This document shows positions 1 through 11,959 of a stretch of DNA of 64,000 bases, in pieces. Each line of letters starts with the position of its first letter. Within the stretch, counting starts at the first letter, position 1. This DNA comes from Paracentrotus lividus. Its lineage: Eukaryota; Echinodermata; Echinoidea; Camarodonta; Echinidae. Where the stretch lies: contig CALNVZ010003433.1 of NCBI GenBank assembly GCA_940671915.1, positions 29,757,157 through 29,821,156 of the forward strand. The letters are read 5' to 3'. A program made the translations under genes and the position numbers. Below the pieces are notes generated by a model. The model worked only from the letters and a program-made list of their open reading frames with translations. It ran no database searches and was not told where the DNA came from.

Positions 1-112
1 AATGGAGCCCGACTGTTAAGTCTTACCAAGGAAGAGCTACAGCAGGTCTGTCATGATGACGGGTCCAGAGTCTACTCTCAGCTCATGATTCAAAAGGCTG
101 CTCTACACCCAG
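1..112 (+). CDS. EPS8-like C-terminal coding exon (partial)
   Basis: Frame 1 is open from the first base and reads [13 protein letters not shown] followed by [13 protein letters not shown]. This is the pattern of the C-terminal effector (SAM-PNT-like) region of EPS8 and EPS8-like adaptors, which carry signals from receptor kinases to Rac and actin. The match covers about 35 codons; the 5' part of the gene lies outside the window. I end the exon at 112 because the next bases belong to an AACGTT-rich repeat, and the reading is nonsense from there to a stop near 220. A plausible splice donor, CAG|GTAACT, occurs only after that repeat, at 1,255-1,260. No later EPS8 exon was recognised. EPS8 itself and EPS8-like paralogues cannot be told apart here. 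Confidence 0.68.
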
Positions 113-1254
113 CTAACAATTGGACGTTCTCTGAACGTTTTAAGAACGTTCCAAGTTCGTTATATGGACGTTTTGTCAAAACGTTTAGAAAACGTCCTTT
201 TGTGGAAGGTTTTGGACGTTAATAAAACGTTCCAAATGGACGTTTAGAAAACGTTTTCTAAACGTTTAAAAACCCAAAAAGAACCTTTCGAAAATTTATA
301 AGGACCTGTAGAAAACCTTTGGAACCTTATAAAAGTCCAAAAACCTTTTACAACGTTCTGTGGACGTTCTATGGACGTCAAGAAAACCTTTAAAAAAACC
401 TTTGGAACGTTCCATGGACGTTCTGCGGGCGTCCAGAAAACCTTTAAAACGTTCTGCGGACGTCCAGAAAACCTTTGGAACGTTCAGAAAACGTTTTAAG
501 AATGTCTATAGGAACGTTTGTAGAACCTATTAAAAACTTATGTAAACAATGTAATAGATAAACATTTTGGTATTTGCACCTCAAGCTCTTGGCCAAATTG
601 TGGAATGGCACTTAGGAGTGAAGTTCCTCCAGTCAAATTCAATGTTAAAGGCGCAGAATTGAGTATGGATTTATTTTGATTAACACTAAATAATGCTCCA
701 GTTAAATTTATATTTATTGAAAGTATCGTTTGTAATGGTTAGTTTATTACTTTATGTATTGTTAGTACATCCCAATACCGAATTAGTATTTTTTTTAATC
801 TTTATGTGTGTTTATGACAATATTACAATAAAACGAACACCGAATATTGAATTTATTACTGCTAAATAGAAAAAAAAAATCATTTAAAAACGTTTATTTC
901 CATTATGGTTATAACGTATTATATGCAATTACCACTGATTTGCTAAAGTTCCCTACTTTGCGACTTTTTTGAAAAAAACGTCAGAAAACGTTCAATAAAT
1001 ATGGTCTTCGTTTATAGGTTCCATAATTAAAACGTTTTGAACGTTTGATTAAACAGTTCCATTTGTAACGTCCAAAAAAACGTTAAAAACGTTCTTTTTG
1101 GAACCATTATGATCTTTGTCACGAAATTGGAAAGTTCCCAACTTGGAGACGTTGTGATGAAACGTCCTTTCAACGTAATATTTCAGACGATGGACCTACG
1201 GACCTGAAATAGAACGTTTTTAATAACGTTCGTGAAACGTTTTGTGTTTGTGGG
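113..1254. mobile_element. AACGTT-word DNA transposon or MITE
   Basis: Two flanks (about 120-530 and 960-1,250) are packed with AACGTT, GGACGTT and GAACGTT words, while the centre (540-950) is plain AT-rich DNA. The ends have a loose inverted repeat: CTAACAATTGGACGTT on the left, and CCCACAAACACAAAACGTT on the reverse complement of the right. CAG stands on both sides (110-112 and 1,255-1,257) and may be a 3-bp target duplication. No transposase reading frame is visible, so it is non-autonomous. Confidence 0.5.
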
Positions 1255-1257
1255 CAG

Positions 1258-3279
1258 GTAACTTTACAAACCAAGCTCTAAATCCAGTCTCTTGAGCCCT
1301 AGTCAATATGCGTGATGCGTCACGTCGAAAAGAGAGGACTAGTCGCGCATTTTGAAAATCCATTTTATTTTGATATTATTGATCCCTGATTCATTGCCTT
1401 GAATTTGATATATACCCGACTGTAAGAGTATAAAAGTGAAATATTACTTGAAACGCGAGGAGAATTGTGCTCTTGGAAATCAAAATCAAGAGAAAAACGT
1501 TGCGAAGTTTGACTTCGGTTTGACTCCGCCCAGAAAAATAAGAACATTTTGTCACCGTTCTACTCACCGAATGCCCTAGCAACCACTTGTTAACAAGGTG
1601 AACGATTGACCAATGAGGAGGCTGCATTCAGGTAACAGGGAACAATACTCGTCCGTCACGCAATGATCGAGGCAAGCGCAGCAAGCGAAACAACGGCGAT
1701 GTTGTCTAAAATAACATTCAATCTTCTCAACAAAAAAAAGCTGAATTTGTTAGTTGTTTTTACATCTTCGTCAAATAAATAAAACGTCATCTGCTTTCTA
1801 ATTGTTAAGAAAAGTCCGCTCTTTTAAGAAAAGTGTTTACCAATCCTGGCGCATAATAGTTAGAAACAAAACTAATTTTAAAACCTTTTTGGGGGTTTAT
1901 TCCGATGTTTGCGTGCGTTCTTTGAATGAAATCGCGTTAACTCTTACTCAATAATAAAGCGAGTCATTTTTGATCTGAACTCTGTTGGAAATTTTGAACA
2001 TAATAATGGTCTATAGACTAAATATTCTTGTACAGGGGCTTATGCATTTTGTTTATATTCTTGAATAAGTATACTGATAGAGATAAGCCTCCAAAAATGT
2101 TTTATAAAATTTGCGCCTCACGAATGTATTTAGAATTTCTCTGATCCAGTTTTATGGTGGACTAGGTTACTTAAGACAATGAAAATAAAAACACGTAAAT
2201 TGATTTGCTCGTCTCCGTCTCTTTATGATCAAACTTGTTACCAGTAATAAGAAAGATATTAATAATTTTAAATGAATTTATTTTAAAGTAAATCGTATTT
2301 TTGTTTCGTCGCTGTTTAGTAAAACGCTACTTTCTTTAACACGTTACTTTGTAAAAATAAACTGCAGAAGACTTTAACCTAAATACTTGTATCAGAAGTA
2401 TTATCACGATCACCTCTTTGTGATGCTCTATGATTTCCCTGATATGGAACCAAATTGTTTTATAGGGAGTTTTTAATTTCCCATCAGGACAACAGATATG
2501 CGGCCCTAAAAATAAAATGCCTGAAATTTAAACATTCAATTTGCGATCCGCATAGCTGAGTCAAGCCAATAAGTACGCTTTTCCCCAGCATTAACCCCCC
2601 CCCCTCTCCCCCACCCGATGTTAGATTTGACATTCGTTTTGCGTGCTCCCGTATCCCGGATCGAACACAGCTTTATCTCACAGCAGGTTATGGCATCCAG
2701 ACGCAAATTTCTGAGTGCAGCTAAAGAGAGTTTAGTTCGCTATTCGCTCACAAAAACGAAAACAAAAAGCCAGTTGAAATCACACACATCACCATGACAC
2801 GTGAACGTCCAATAAACAAAGCCATGCGTTGCTAAGGCGGAGCTAAACGGAGAGGGAAATGAGCGTGACGTTCGCTTGTATGTCCGGAAAAAAAATTATG
2901 ACCGGAAAAAACACTCGCCGAAAAACTGCTTTTTTACCACATTTCCCGATTATCCTTTTCACTCATTTTTTTAACAGAGCAAAGATGAAGCATGGTAGAA
3001 CCAGAATAAAAATAAAAAAAATTTCCTCACAAAATTTTGAGTTTTTTATTAGTTTGTCGATTTACTCGGATCTTTGATCTGCGACTTCTCTCTCATTTCG
3101 ACAAGACGTATCACATATGTTGTAACAAGGTTTTACGTACATACATGTATGGAAATGTCCTTAAGCAATATCTTGAATGTATCAAGTACTGCCAACCATG
3201 ATTTCATATGATGAATATTATAATGGTACTTTTTATGCCTTCGTTTTGTTTGTCACTGCACTTTTTATTTACTTGTTCC
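1258..3279. other. AT-rich non-coding stretch
   Basis: No gene was recognised. If the EPS8-like exon is spliced at 1,257/1,258 this is intron. It holds short unrelated open frames and a poly-C run near 2,597. A 72-codon frame at 2,859-3,077 shows no recognisable motif. Confidence 0.6.
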
Positions 3280-4279
3280 NNNNNNNNNNNNNNNNNNNNN
3301 NNNNNNNNNNNNNNNNNNNNNNNNNNNNNNNNNNNNNNNNNNNNNNNNNNNNNNNNNNNNNNNNNNNNNNNNNNNNNNNNNNNNNNNNNNNNNNNNNNNN
3401 NNNNNNNNNNNNNNNNNNNNNNNNNNNNNNNNNNNNNNNNNNNNNNNNNNNNNNNNNNNNNNNNNNNNNNNNNNNNNNNNNNNNNNNNNNNNNNNNNNNN
3501 NNNNNNNNNNNNNNNNNNNNNNNNNNNNNNNNNNNNNNNNNNNNNNNNNNNNNNNNNNNNNNNNNNNNNNNNNNNNNNNNNNNNNNNNNNNNNNNNNNNN
3601 NNNNNNNNNNNNNNNNNNNNNNNNNNNNNNNNNNNNNNNNNNNNNNNNNNNNNNNNNNNNNNNNNNNNNNNNNNNNNNNNNNNNNNNNNNNNNNNNNNNN
3701 NNNNNNNNNNNNNNNNNNNNNNNNNNNNNNNNNNNNNNNNNNNNNNNNNNNNNNNNNNNNNNNNNNNNNNNNNNNNNNNNNNNNNNNNNNNNNNNNNNNN
3801 NNNNNNNNNNNNNNNNNNNNNNNNNNNNNNNNNNNNNNNNNNNNNNNNNNNNNNNNNNNNNNNNNNNNNNNNNNNNNNNNNNNNNNNNNNNNNNNNNNNN
3901 NNNNNNNNNNNNNNNNNNNNNNNNNNNNNNNNNNNNNNNNNNNNNNNNNNNNNNNNNNNNNNNNNNNNNNNNNNNNNNNNNNNNNNNNNNNNNNNNNNNN
4001 NNNNNNNNNNNNNNNNNNNNNNNNNNNNNNNNNNNNNNNNNNNNNNNNNNNNNNNNNNNNNNNNNNNNNNNNNNNNNNNNNNNNNNNNNNNNNNNNNNNN
4101 NNNNNNNNNNNNNNNNNNNNNNNNNNNNNNNNNNNNNNNNNNNNNNNNNNNNNNNNNNNNNNNNNNNNNNNNNNNNNNNNNNNNNNNNNNNNNNNNNNNN
4201 NNNNNNNNNNNNNNNNNNNNNNNNNNNNNNNNNNNNNNNNNNNNNNNNNNNNNNNNNNNNNNNNNNNNNNNNNNNNNNN
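3280..4279. other. Assembly gap (1,000 N)
   Basis: Exactly 1,000 ambiguous bases. The round number suggests a placeholder rather than a measured distance. Reading frames that appear to cross it are artefacts. Confidence 0.99.
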
Positions 4280-5238
4280 GCTATTAATTATATGGAGGAA
4301 CCTCGATCGACACCTGAAAGTCTTCAGTTCTCATATACATGTAGGCCTAGGCCTTATTGCGTTTGGATATAAATGAAATAAAGTTTCTATTAATATTTCA
4401 GATATTGTTGCAACAAAACTATGTGGCCAGAAATCGAAAATATATCAACCAATATCGACCAACTGATATTATTGGAGGAAAGAAGATTAATCAGAGGACT
4501 TTCGATTTGTAAATGTTGTATTTGACAAAAGAGGGAGACAAATAGTTAGTGTGAAATGTTTCATTCATGGCGGAGACACTGAGCTTATTAGTGGAGGAGG
4601 CCGTCCGTATTGGCATGTTTAACGTGTGTGTATTTTTCATCCAAAATAAAGCAAAAAATTAATAATTGCACTTTCTTACTAATGCCCCCTCTCAGATAGA
4701 CTGAAATTATACTCTAAGCTAGCTAACAAAAATTATACCTGTTTTCCAATGTTTAAGTGATGATGAGAAATTAAAAGTTGTTCTGTCAAACGCTGAAACT
4801 GATTTAAACTCATTAATAGTAGACCTAATGTAAAAGGAATAAACGAAATGTATGAAAAAACGTTTGAATACATTACAACCCGAGAAATAAATATCAAACC
4901 AACATTAAATATCCCCTTTCACTTTTTATCCTCGTTTGTTTTAAATGAGACTAACTAAAAAGAGTGCATTACTGTTTAAATGTAAATGTGGCCATTATCA
5001 TGATTGTCGTTGAAATTATGCCATATTTACATTTATCTACATAAAAAAATACCTATCTGTTATCGATTTTTAAAAAATCATTTTGTTCTCAAAATGTATA
5101 TTATGTGTTATGTTTTGTATTATGTTGATGATTATCCTAATTGTAGATTGGAATTCCGATATTTTCTTGTAGGCCTACTCATGACGGACTTTCTTTTGTA
5201 TTTTATGTTTGTTAGCTAATTTTCTATTTGGGGAGGGT
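4280..5238. other. AT-rich non-coding stretch
   Basis: Nothing gene-like was seen. Contains two of the TAGGCCTA octamers noted in the findings (near 4,342 and 5,170). Confidence 0.5.
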
Positions 5239-5352
5239 CCACGAGGCCGATTATTTTTATATTGTATTTTCTTTTATCATGATGTTTATGTTTTAATGTA
5301 GACAAACATCCTGATAAAAGAAAATACGACGTGAGAAAAGTCGACCTCGTGG
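5239..5352. repeat. Small foldback MITE
   Basis: Starts CCACGAGGCCGA and ends TCGACCTCGTGG. The two halves are imperfect inverted copies around position 5,296, sharing TTTTCTTTTATCA and GATGTTTRT in the arms. Too short to encode anything. Confidence 0.55.
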
Positions 5353-6357
5353 AAAAAAAATCCTCGGCCTCGTATAAAATACCCAATGTATTCATGACAC
5401 TTCTACAAGAAAACCTTTTTCAAAATTTCGGCTCCTTCAAATAATAACAAAGTTTGAGGTGCAACAGACTATCCATTCTTGAGTTATTTTGTTTTGCATC
5501 AAGGCAATTTATCATAAATTGAGAAAACAAAGGAAAACATAACTTTTATAGGCCTATTTTGCAATGTACCCAAGACATAAATGCTATATAAATTCAGATG
5601 TATTCTGAAACTGTTGTAATAAATGAATGAAATATATACCAATGACCTGGCGAGAGATCTAGGGGTTACAGGGCCGGGGGGGGGGGGGGGGGGGGGGGGT
5701 GCACCCCGTAGGATTGCAAGCCATAAAAATGCGTTCATTTTGTCCTAGCACCCGTTTTTTTTTTTATTGCGAGCGCCCCCCCCCCGTAGGATTGCAAAAA
5801 CCCTTTTCTTTTTTTTTCTTTTTTTTGTGTGTGTGTTTGTGTTTCTTTGTTTTTTTTTAGTTTTTTTTTTAATGCTTTTCAATCTCTTCCGGGCCGATTG
5901 AGCGTCCGCACCCACTCCTATAAATAACATATTGTGACCTTCTTGACACCTCTCCCCAAAAAAAGAAAAAAAAATACACAGTTTCATTAAATGAAAAGAA
6001 CAGCTAAATGTTTTATTTAGTGAATTTCATCAAATTTGGGTAAGACTCCCGGCCCTTAACAGCTCAAGCTTCCCCACTTAATTTCTATCTCTCTCTCTCT
6101 CTCTGTCTCACTCTCTCTTTCTCTCTTTCTCCGATTCTTTCTCCATCTCTAGCTTTATATAGGCTACTCCTGCACAAGCACTCAATACAGAGCAACTAAC
6201 CACACACCCACAAAAACAAAAAAGGAAAATAATCACTTACAAGTACACAACATGCTGTAATTCATCTAAGTTGAATTGTAGAGTACAATAAAAATATATA
6301 ACAGAGAGACAAGGATGACATGAGGAGGGAAAAGCGAGATAAGAGCCTGTGTTCTAC
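5353..6357. other. Low-complexity stretch
   Basis: Contains a poly-G run (about 5,676-5,699), poly-C and poly-T runs, two direct copies of CCCCGTAGGATTGCAA (about 5,704 and 5,781) and a CT-rich microsatellite (about 6,090-6,130). Apparent frames here are homopolymer artefacts. Confidence 0.6.
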
Positions 6358-6689
6358 CCCCGTCACACTGAGCTCGTTCCTACTACGTCCTTGCAAATTT
6401 TGCCGAACGGGCATAGTCTGTGTGTAAACTGAGTGGACGTAGTAAATACTTCTTACGATCTGTTTACGAACTTCATGGACTAGCTCGGTCGGATTTTCAA
6501 AAAAGTGTTAAAAAAAAAATCGGGCGCCCATCTCGTCCTAAAATTTAACGGGGTGGCAACGTACCTGAAACGAGATGGACGTACTACAAACGAAATTGCC
6601 GTACTTAAATCGTTCTAAAGATGTGCTAGGACGTCTTACAAACGAGCATTGTATCAGCTTGAAGTTACGAAGACGCATGAGGTCTGGCA

Positions 6690-7330
6690 AAAACGGGCTA
6701 GCTTTTTTTCTTTTATGGGAAAATTCAAAATGGCCGCCAAAATGGCCGCCAAAATATGAAAATGAGTATTCCAATGGTATTTCTGAGGTTGTTTTGGTGG
6801 TTTCTTGTCAATTTGAGGGTGCTGATTCCAAATCCGATGAGTGCCAGCCGCGAAACCTCGCGGATTTTACGCAAATCGCTACAATTAAAAATGGCTGACA
6901 AAATGGCCGCCAAAACTGGAAATCAGTATTCCAAGGGTATTTTGGGGTTGTTTGGTGGTTTCTTATCAATTCGAGGATGCTGATTTCAAATTCGATGAGT
7001 GCCAGCCGCAAAACCCAACGTATTTTATGCAAATTGCTAAAATTCAAAATGGACGCCAAAATTCCCGCCAAAACTGGAAATCAGTATTCCAAGGGTATTT
7101 CTGGGGTTGTTTTGGTGGTTTCTTATCAATTCGAGGGTGCTGATTCCAAATTCAATGAGTGCCAGCCGCGAAACCCTATAGATTTTACGCAAATTGCTAA
7201 AATTCAAAATGGACGCCAAAATGGACGCCCAATTGAAAATACGTGTTCTATGGGTATATTTCAGGGTGTTTTGGAGGTTTCTCGCCAATTCGAAGGCGCT
7301 GATTCGAAATCTGGTGATTAACAGCCACAA
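6690..7330 (+). repeat. 159-bp tandem repeat array, left arm
   Basis: Four units in tandem. The word GTGCCAGCCG recurs at 6,841 and 6,999 and its relatives at 7,159 and about 7,317, giving a period of 158-160 bp. Units carry AAAATGGCCGCCAAAA and TTTGGTGGTTTCTT blocks. Decayed units continue to about 7,760. Because the period is close to 53 codons, several frames stay open; they are not genes. Confidence 0.88.
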
Positions 7331-8677
7331 AATCCTACAGGATATTTGTAAACCACTTAAATCGTCTGTCTAAAAATGTGTATTGTTTCATAGGTTGTTT
7401 TGGTGGTTTCTTGTCAATTTAAGGGTGCTGATTCCAAATCCAATGAGTGCCAACCGTGCAACTCCTCTACAATTCAAAACGGCCGCCAAGTGAAATGAAA
7501 ACGCGCATTATGATTATTGTTATCTAAGGTTGTTTTTTTTTTATTTTTTTTTTAAATAATTTTTTTCAATTGAGAATGCTGATTCAAAATCTGACGAGTT
7601 AGAGGCACGAAACCCTGAGCATTTTGCCCAAATCGTCAATATTCGCTGCCATCAGCCACGTTAAAAAATTTCTATGTATATATCCGAGGTTATTTTTATA
7701 AAACTTTTTGTCAATTTCATGGCTCTGATTCCAAATTCGATGGGAACCTTTCAGGGAAACCTAAATTTGTTTTTACCGCAAAGCGGGTGAAAACGGCCGA
7801 CAGTCATGAAAAGGGCTTATTAAATTCCAAATGAAAACAAATTCGTGAAAATGCCTATTTCATTGGTATTTCTTACGTTATCAATTTAAGGGTAGGCCCT
7901 AGGCCTACTCATTCAAAATTACGCGAGTCCTAGAAATAGAACATTTACCATTTTACTTATAACAAAATGAGTCATATGATTCAGTCTCGGATATTTTATT
8001 TTTTTCATATTGTATATCGTATGTTTTGTAAGACATGCAAAAGTATATTCATATTTCACCGCACTATTACAGACATAATACATTTTTAAAATATAATTTA
8101 AAGACTGGGTTTGTGAGTGATCCCGACATCAAAAAATATTCTTGGATCCCCCCCCCCCCCGACAGAATAGAGGCTGTAAATAAAATACTGGGTTTCCCTT
8201 ATTAACCCTTTCATGATTTATTGAACAACAGGAAACACATTACATAAAACTAAATGATCGAACAGGACTAAATAAAAAATAATTATTCTGAATAGATGCA
8301 GGATATAGGCGTACTTCTTCTTCATGTCAGGGGAGGATCTGAGGGGTGGGCCGGGGCGGAGGGTGCTGGCTCCCCGTAAGATCTGACTTTATCCGACCCT
8401 TATAGGTAATGGTGACTTTCTTGAAGGCCGAAGGCAAACAAAAAATAACTGAGAGAATAATTTTGATAAGGAAAAGAATCATGATTGGAGAGCATTTTCG
8501 TGTGGTTGTGGGGGAGCCTCAATTGTTCAATGCTGGAAGCACGGTTAGCTTGGGACCCTATGACAGTTAAAGGCCAAAAGAGTCTCATAACTTATTATTG
8601 GCAATTGGCCATAAAATAGATTTTACATGACTTCAGCCATTTCTTTCCACGTTTCTTTCTTTTCTGTCCTGTGTATT
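7331..8677. other. Loop between the two 159-bp arrays
   Basis: Starts with decayed 159-bp units, then AT-rich DNA with a poly-C run near 8,150. A stretch around 8,410 (CTTGAAGGCCGAAGGCAAA) resembles 52,753-52,771, suggesting a shared dispersed repeat. No gene seen. Confidence 0.5.
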
Positions 8678-9380
8678 TTAGTGGCTGGTACTTATCGGAT
8701 TTGGAATCAGCGCCTTCGAATTGGCAAGAAACCACCAAAGAACCTTAAGATATACCCATAGAATACGCATTTTCAATTGGGCGGCCATTTTGGCGTCCAT
8801 TTTGAATTTCAGCGATTTGCATAAAATCTGTTGGGTTTCGCGGCTGGCACTCATCGAATTTGGAATCAGCACCCTCGAATTGATAAGAAACCACCAAAAC
8901 AACCCCAAAATACCCTTGGAATACTGATTTCTAGTTTTGGCGGGAATTTTGGCAGCCATTTTGAATTTTAGCGATTTGCGTAAAATATGTTGGGTTTCGC
9001 GGCTGGCACTCATCGAATTTGGAATCAGCACCCTCGAATTGATGAGAAACCACCAAAACAACCCCCAAAATACCCTTGGAATACTGATTTCCAGTTTTGG
9101 CGGCCATTTTGGCAGCCATTTTGAATTTTAGCGATTTGCGTAAAATCCGTGAGGTTTCGCGGCTGGCACTCATCGGATTTGGAATCAGCACCCTCAAATT
9201 GACAAGAAACCACCAAAACAACCTCAGAAATACCATTGGAATACTCATTTTCATATTTTGGCGGCCATTTTGGCGGCCATTTTGAATTTTCGCGATTTGT
9301 GAAAAATGCTCAAGGTTTCGCGTCTGGCACTCATCGGATTTGGAATCAGCACCCTCGAATTGACTAAGAACCATCAAAAA
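8678..9380 (-). repeat. 159-bp tandem repeat array, right arm (inverted)
   Basis: Four to five units in the opposite orientation to the left array. GGCTGGCAC-type words recur near 8,681, 8,842, 9,001, 9,161 and 9,322, a period of 159-161 bp. Together with the left arm this forms a large interrupted palindrome with a loop of about 1.35 kb. Confidence 0.88.
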
Positions 9381-10088
9381 ACATTGTATATATCAAAAAA
9401 ACAAGGTTACATGGTTTCTAGCCTGGACTAAAACGGGCACGCATTTGCGTTCAACACGTTCTAGCCACGGATAATGACGAATAAGAACGAGATGAACTTT
9501 CTGGAGGCCGTTTGGTCGACGTAAGAACGAGTAAGAACGGATTTTGACGGATTAAAAACGACCCAGAACTAGTTAGGTCGGGACGAAACGCATTGGAAAC
9601 GAGTTGGAACTGATTAGGAACGGGTTGCAACTAACTGGGGACAGGTTTGAATTGTTTCAGACGGGCTCTGTTTCGTGGAAACGGTCATTTTCACCCGATT
9701 TTAACTAGACACAAACGGACTGCAGACGAGGCAGAGACGTGATGGACGAATTGAGGACTGTATACGAACGTTGTTCATCTTAATCCAGAAATAATTAGGT
9801 CAAAATGTACGCGTTCTTTTTGGACCAATGTGCCATTTTTCGTACTTATTCTAAAACTTGTGAGATTTCTGTAATTGTAACTAATGTGTGGCAATTAAAC
9901 AGCTGATCTATTCGCTTATACTACTATCACACTGAACAATTTCTTACCATGTTATTGAAATTCATTGCAGAACGGGCTTATATTATGTACACACGGAGTG
10001 GAGTACTTGAGACCTATTTCAATCTGTCGGACTTTATAGCACGGGCTTGGATAGCATACGTTTCATTTTAAACGAAGGCATGTTAATT

Positions 10089-10667
10089 CCCGTCTCACTG
10101 AGCTGTTCTCACTGCGTTCTTGGTAGTTCTTGGTGAACGGGCTCAATCTGTTTACACACGGACTGAACGTAGTACAGACCTTTTAGAATCCGTACGACCG
10201 TATACATCTGTTTACGAACTGGCGCGGGCCCGAACGGAGAGAACGGAAAGTTCCGATTTTTTGACATGTTTAAAAAATGTACTGGCTTCCAGTCTAAAAT
10301 TAAACGTAGTGACAACGTTCCTTAAACGGGTAGGACTTACTCTGAACGAGAAGGACGTACTACGAACATGGTAGTAATTTTTATCATGATTGCCTATATG
10401 CACTTTTAGTGACGGTTTGGCTGCTACAGACGGTATAGAGTGAACGAGCCGTTTACTCGGTCTGAACTGGATAACAAGGTATTGCGGACCGCGAATAAAG
10501 ACGGATTGACGTAGAGGAGAACTATTTATGAACTAACTAGTATCGTATTCAAGAAATTAATTATCAAAGTTATAAGTTCCAACCTGACCAAAGCCCGTTC
10601 AGCAATTTTTTAAAGAACGGGCAAGAACGTTATAGAACGTTATAGAACGACTCAGTGTGACGGCCCC
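10089..10667. mobile_element. Short GTCACACTGAG-family MITE
   Basis: Left end CCCGTCTCACTGAGCTGTTC, right end reading GGCCGTCACACTGAGTCGTT on the other strand. The interior is rich in GAACGGG, AACGTAG and AACGAG. Probably the most intact member of the cluster. Confidence 0.5.
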
Positions 10668-10810
10668 TTATATAAAATAACATAATACCCGAAAAAAGAT
10701 AATCAATATTTACCGGTTGTATTTAGTTCTTCTGAGAGGGCGCTCTGAGGGGTGAGAAATAGTTCGTTTGACGTTCCATGAGTTCTTATGTGTGATAAGA
10801 TGTTACACTT

Positions 10811-10976
10811 TATTATGTAGAGCGGTTAAGACCAGAATCGTTCACTTTTTGAGAAAGCATGAAATTTTGGCACATGGTATCTATGATACATGAGGATTGT
10901 AAAAAAAAATGGATCCAAAAAATAGCGCCCTCTGGGGGCCGCCATTTTGAATTCCAATATGGCCGCCAAAATCATA
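10811..10976 (+). repeat. Left inverted repeat of the 10.5-kb unit
   Basis: Shares with the right arm, in inverted order, GTAGAGCGGYTAAGACC, TCGTTCACTTTTTGA, GGTATCTATGATACAT, ATAGCGCCCTCTGGGGGCC and GCCATTTTGAATTCCAATAT. Differences are mainly small indels. Confidence 0.88.
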
Positions 10977-11460
10977 ATACTTTTGGCCATATCCTCGTTC
11001 TATTGCACCTAGGACTGAGATTCAAACGTCTTACCCATGTTTTCAGTGTCTAGGAACATGATGGCAGTGTTAAAATCTATGTCAGAGGTCCGCCATATTG
11101 AATTCAAGATGGCAGACAAAATAAATCACTTTTGCGCTCGTTTTGTCCCTTTTTTTTTCTGTTTCGCCTCGGAATTAAAGCTAAAGGACTATATTCTGTG
11201 TTTTTTTGTCTAGAAATTATTCCTCATCAAAATCTATATCAGAAGTCTGCAAATTGAAATTAAGAAAGAACACCCTCTGTGGCGGCCATTTTGAATTCCA
11301 ATATGTCTGCCAAAATCGAAATACTCTCTGTCCACATTTCCACTCCTATGCAACCTAGGAGTTCAAGTTTTTTATTGATGTCTAAAACATGATTGACAAT
11401 GTCAGAACTTGCATCTGCGGTATTTGATTTCAAGATGGTCGCCATTGCTATTACACAATA
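10930..11460. repeat. GCCATTTTGAATTC tandem units
   Basis: Related segments at about 10,940, 11,089, 11,281 and 11,423 repeat GCCATTTTGAATTCCAATATG or close variants, followed by a variable spacer. The spacing suggests a unit of about 340 bp made of two sub-units. The right arm of the 10.5-kb unit holds only one such segment. Confidence 0.6.
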
Positions 11461-11959
11461 GGTGACAATATACGAACTGCCCATGTTTCTTGATACCTTG
11501 AACATACATGTATTTCAAATGAGCCTCATTTCACCATTATAATAAGTGCGTTTTGAATCTGTAAATAATGCCTAGTGATATTTGCACGAAAGCAGGCACC
11601 AGTTCAACATATATATTCCTTACGTGTGAGTGGTTGGGGGATTTGAAAAAAATGTTGGTTTGGTGTCAACATTAGAGGATTCTCGTGGCCCCATTGTAGT
11701 CCGCGGTGTAGTTGGACCATATAAGCCTTTAGAACTTTCCAAAATAGTGTGTCTGGTACAGTTGACTCCCAGATGTCAAGTTTGCAAGCCTGGTCATCTG
11801 AAGTCATGTCTGTCTGGCGATGCTAGGTCATGAGCCAGATACATCCAACGCAGAACAATGCCACCTGTTCGTATAGCAGTGTTTATCGAGATTCTCTCAG
11901 TGTGGGTATAGATGCAAAATAGGAGATTGCAAGGACGTGTCTGCATATGTCCACATTTT

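Larger units (their letters stand above)
6358..10667. mobile_element. Composite element with GTCACACTGAG ends and AACGAG/AACGGG words
   Basis: The left end CCCGTCACACTGAGCTCGTTC (about 6,358) and the right end, whose reverse complement is GGGGCCGTCACACTGAGTCG (to about 10,667), form a terminal inverted repeat. Two more left-type ends lie inside, near 9,921 (TATCACACTGAAC) and 10,089 (CCCGTCTCACTGAGC). The block is therefore probably several related insertions rather than one clean element. The flanks are dense in GAACGGG, AACGAG and GGACGTA words. No transposase is visible. Confidence 0.5.

Noticed and set aside
2859..3077. 72-codon frame
   Set aside because: No motif, poor composition, inside AT-rich DNA.
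3177..4376. Two long open frames of about 360-400 codons
   Set aside because: They cross the 1,000-N gap and are open only because N was not read as a stop.
5745..5987. 80-codon frame rich in lysine
   Set aside because: Translation of poly-T/poly-C and simple repeats.
6538..7330. Several overlapping frames of 60-114 codons on both strands
   Set aside because: They lie in the 159-bp tandem repeats, whose period is close to a multiple of three; frames on both strands mirror each other and show no domain.
8678..9377. 148-codon minus-strand frame and neighbours
   Set aside because: Same cause: right-arm copies of the 159-bp repeat.
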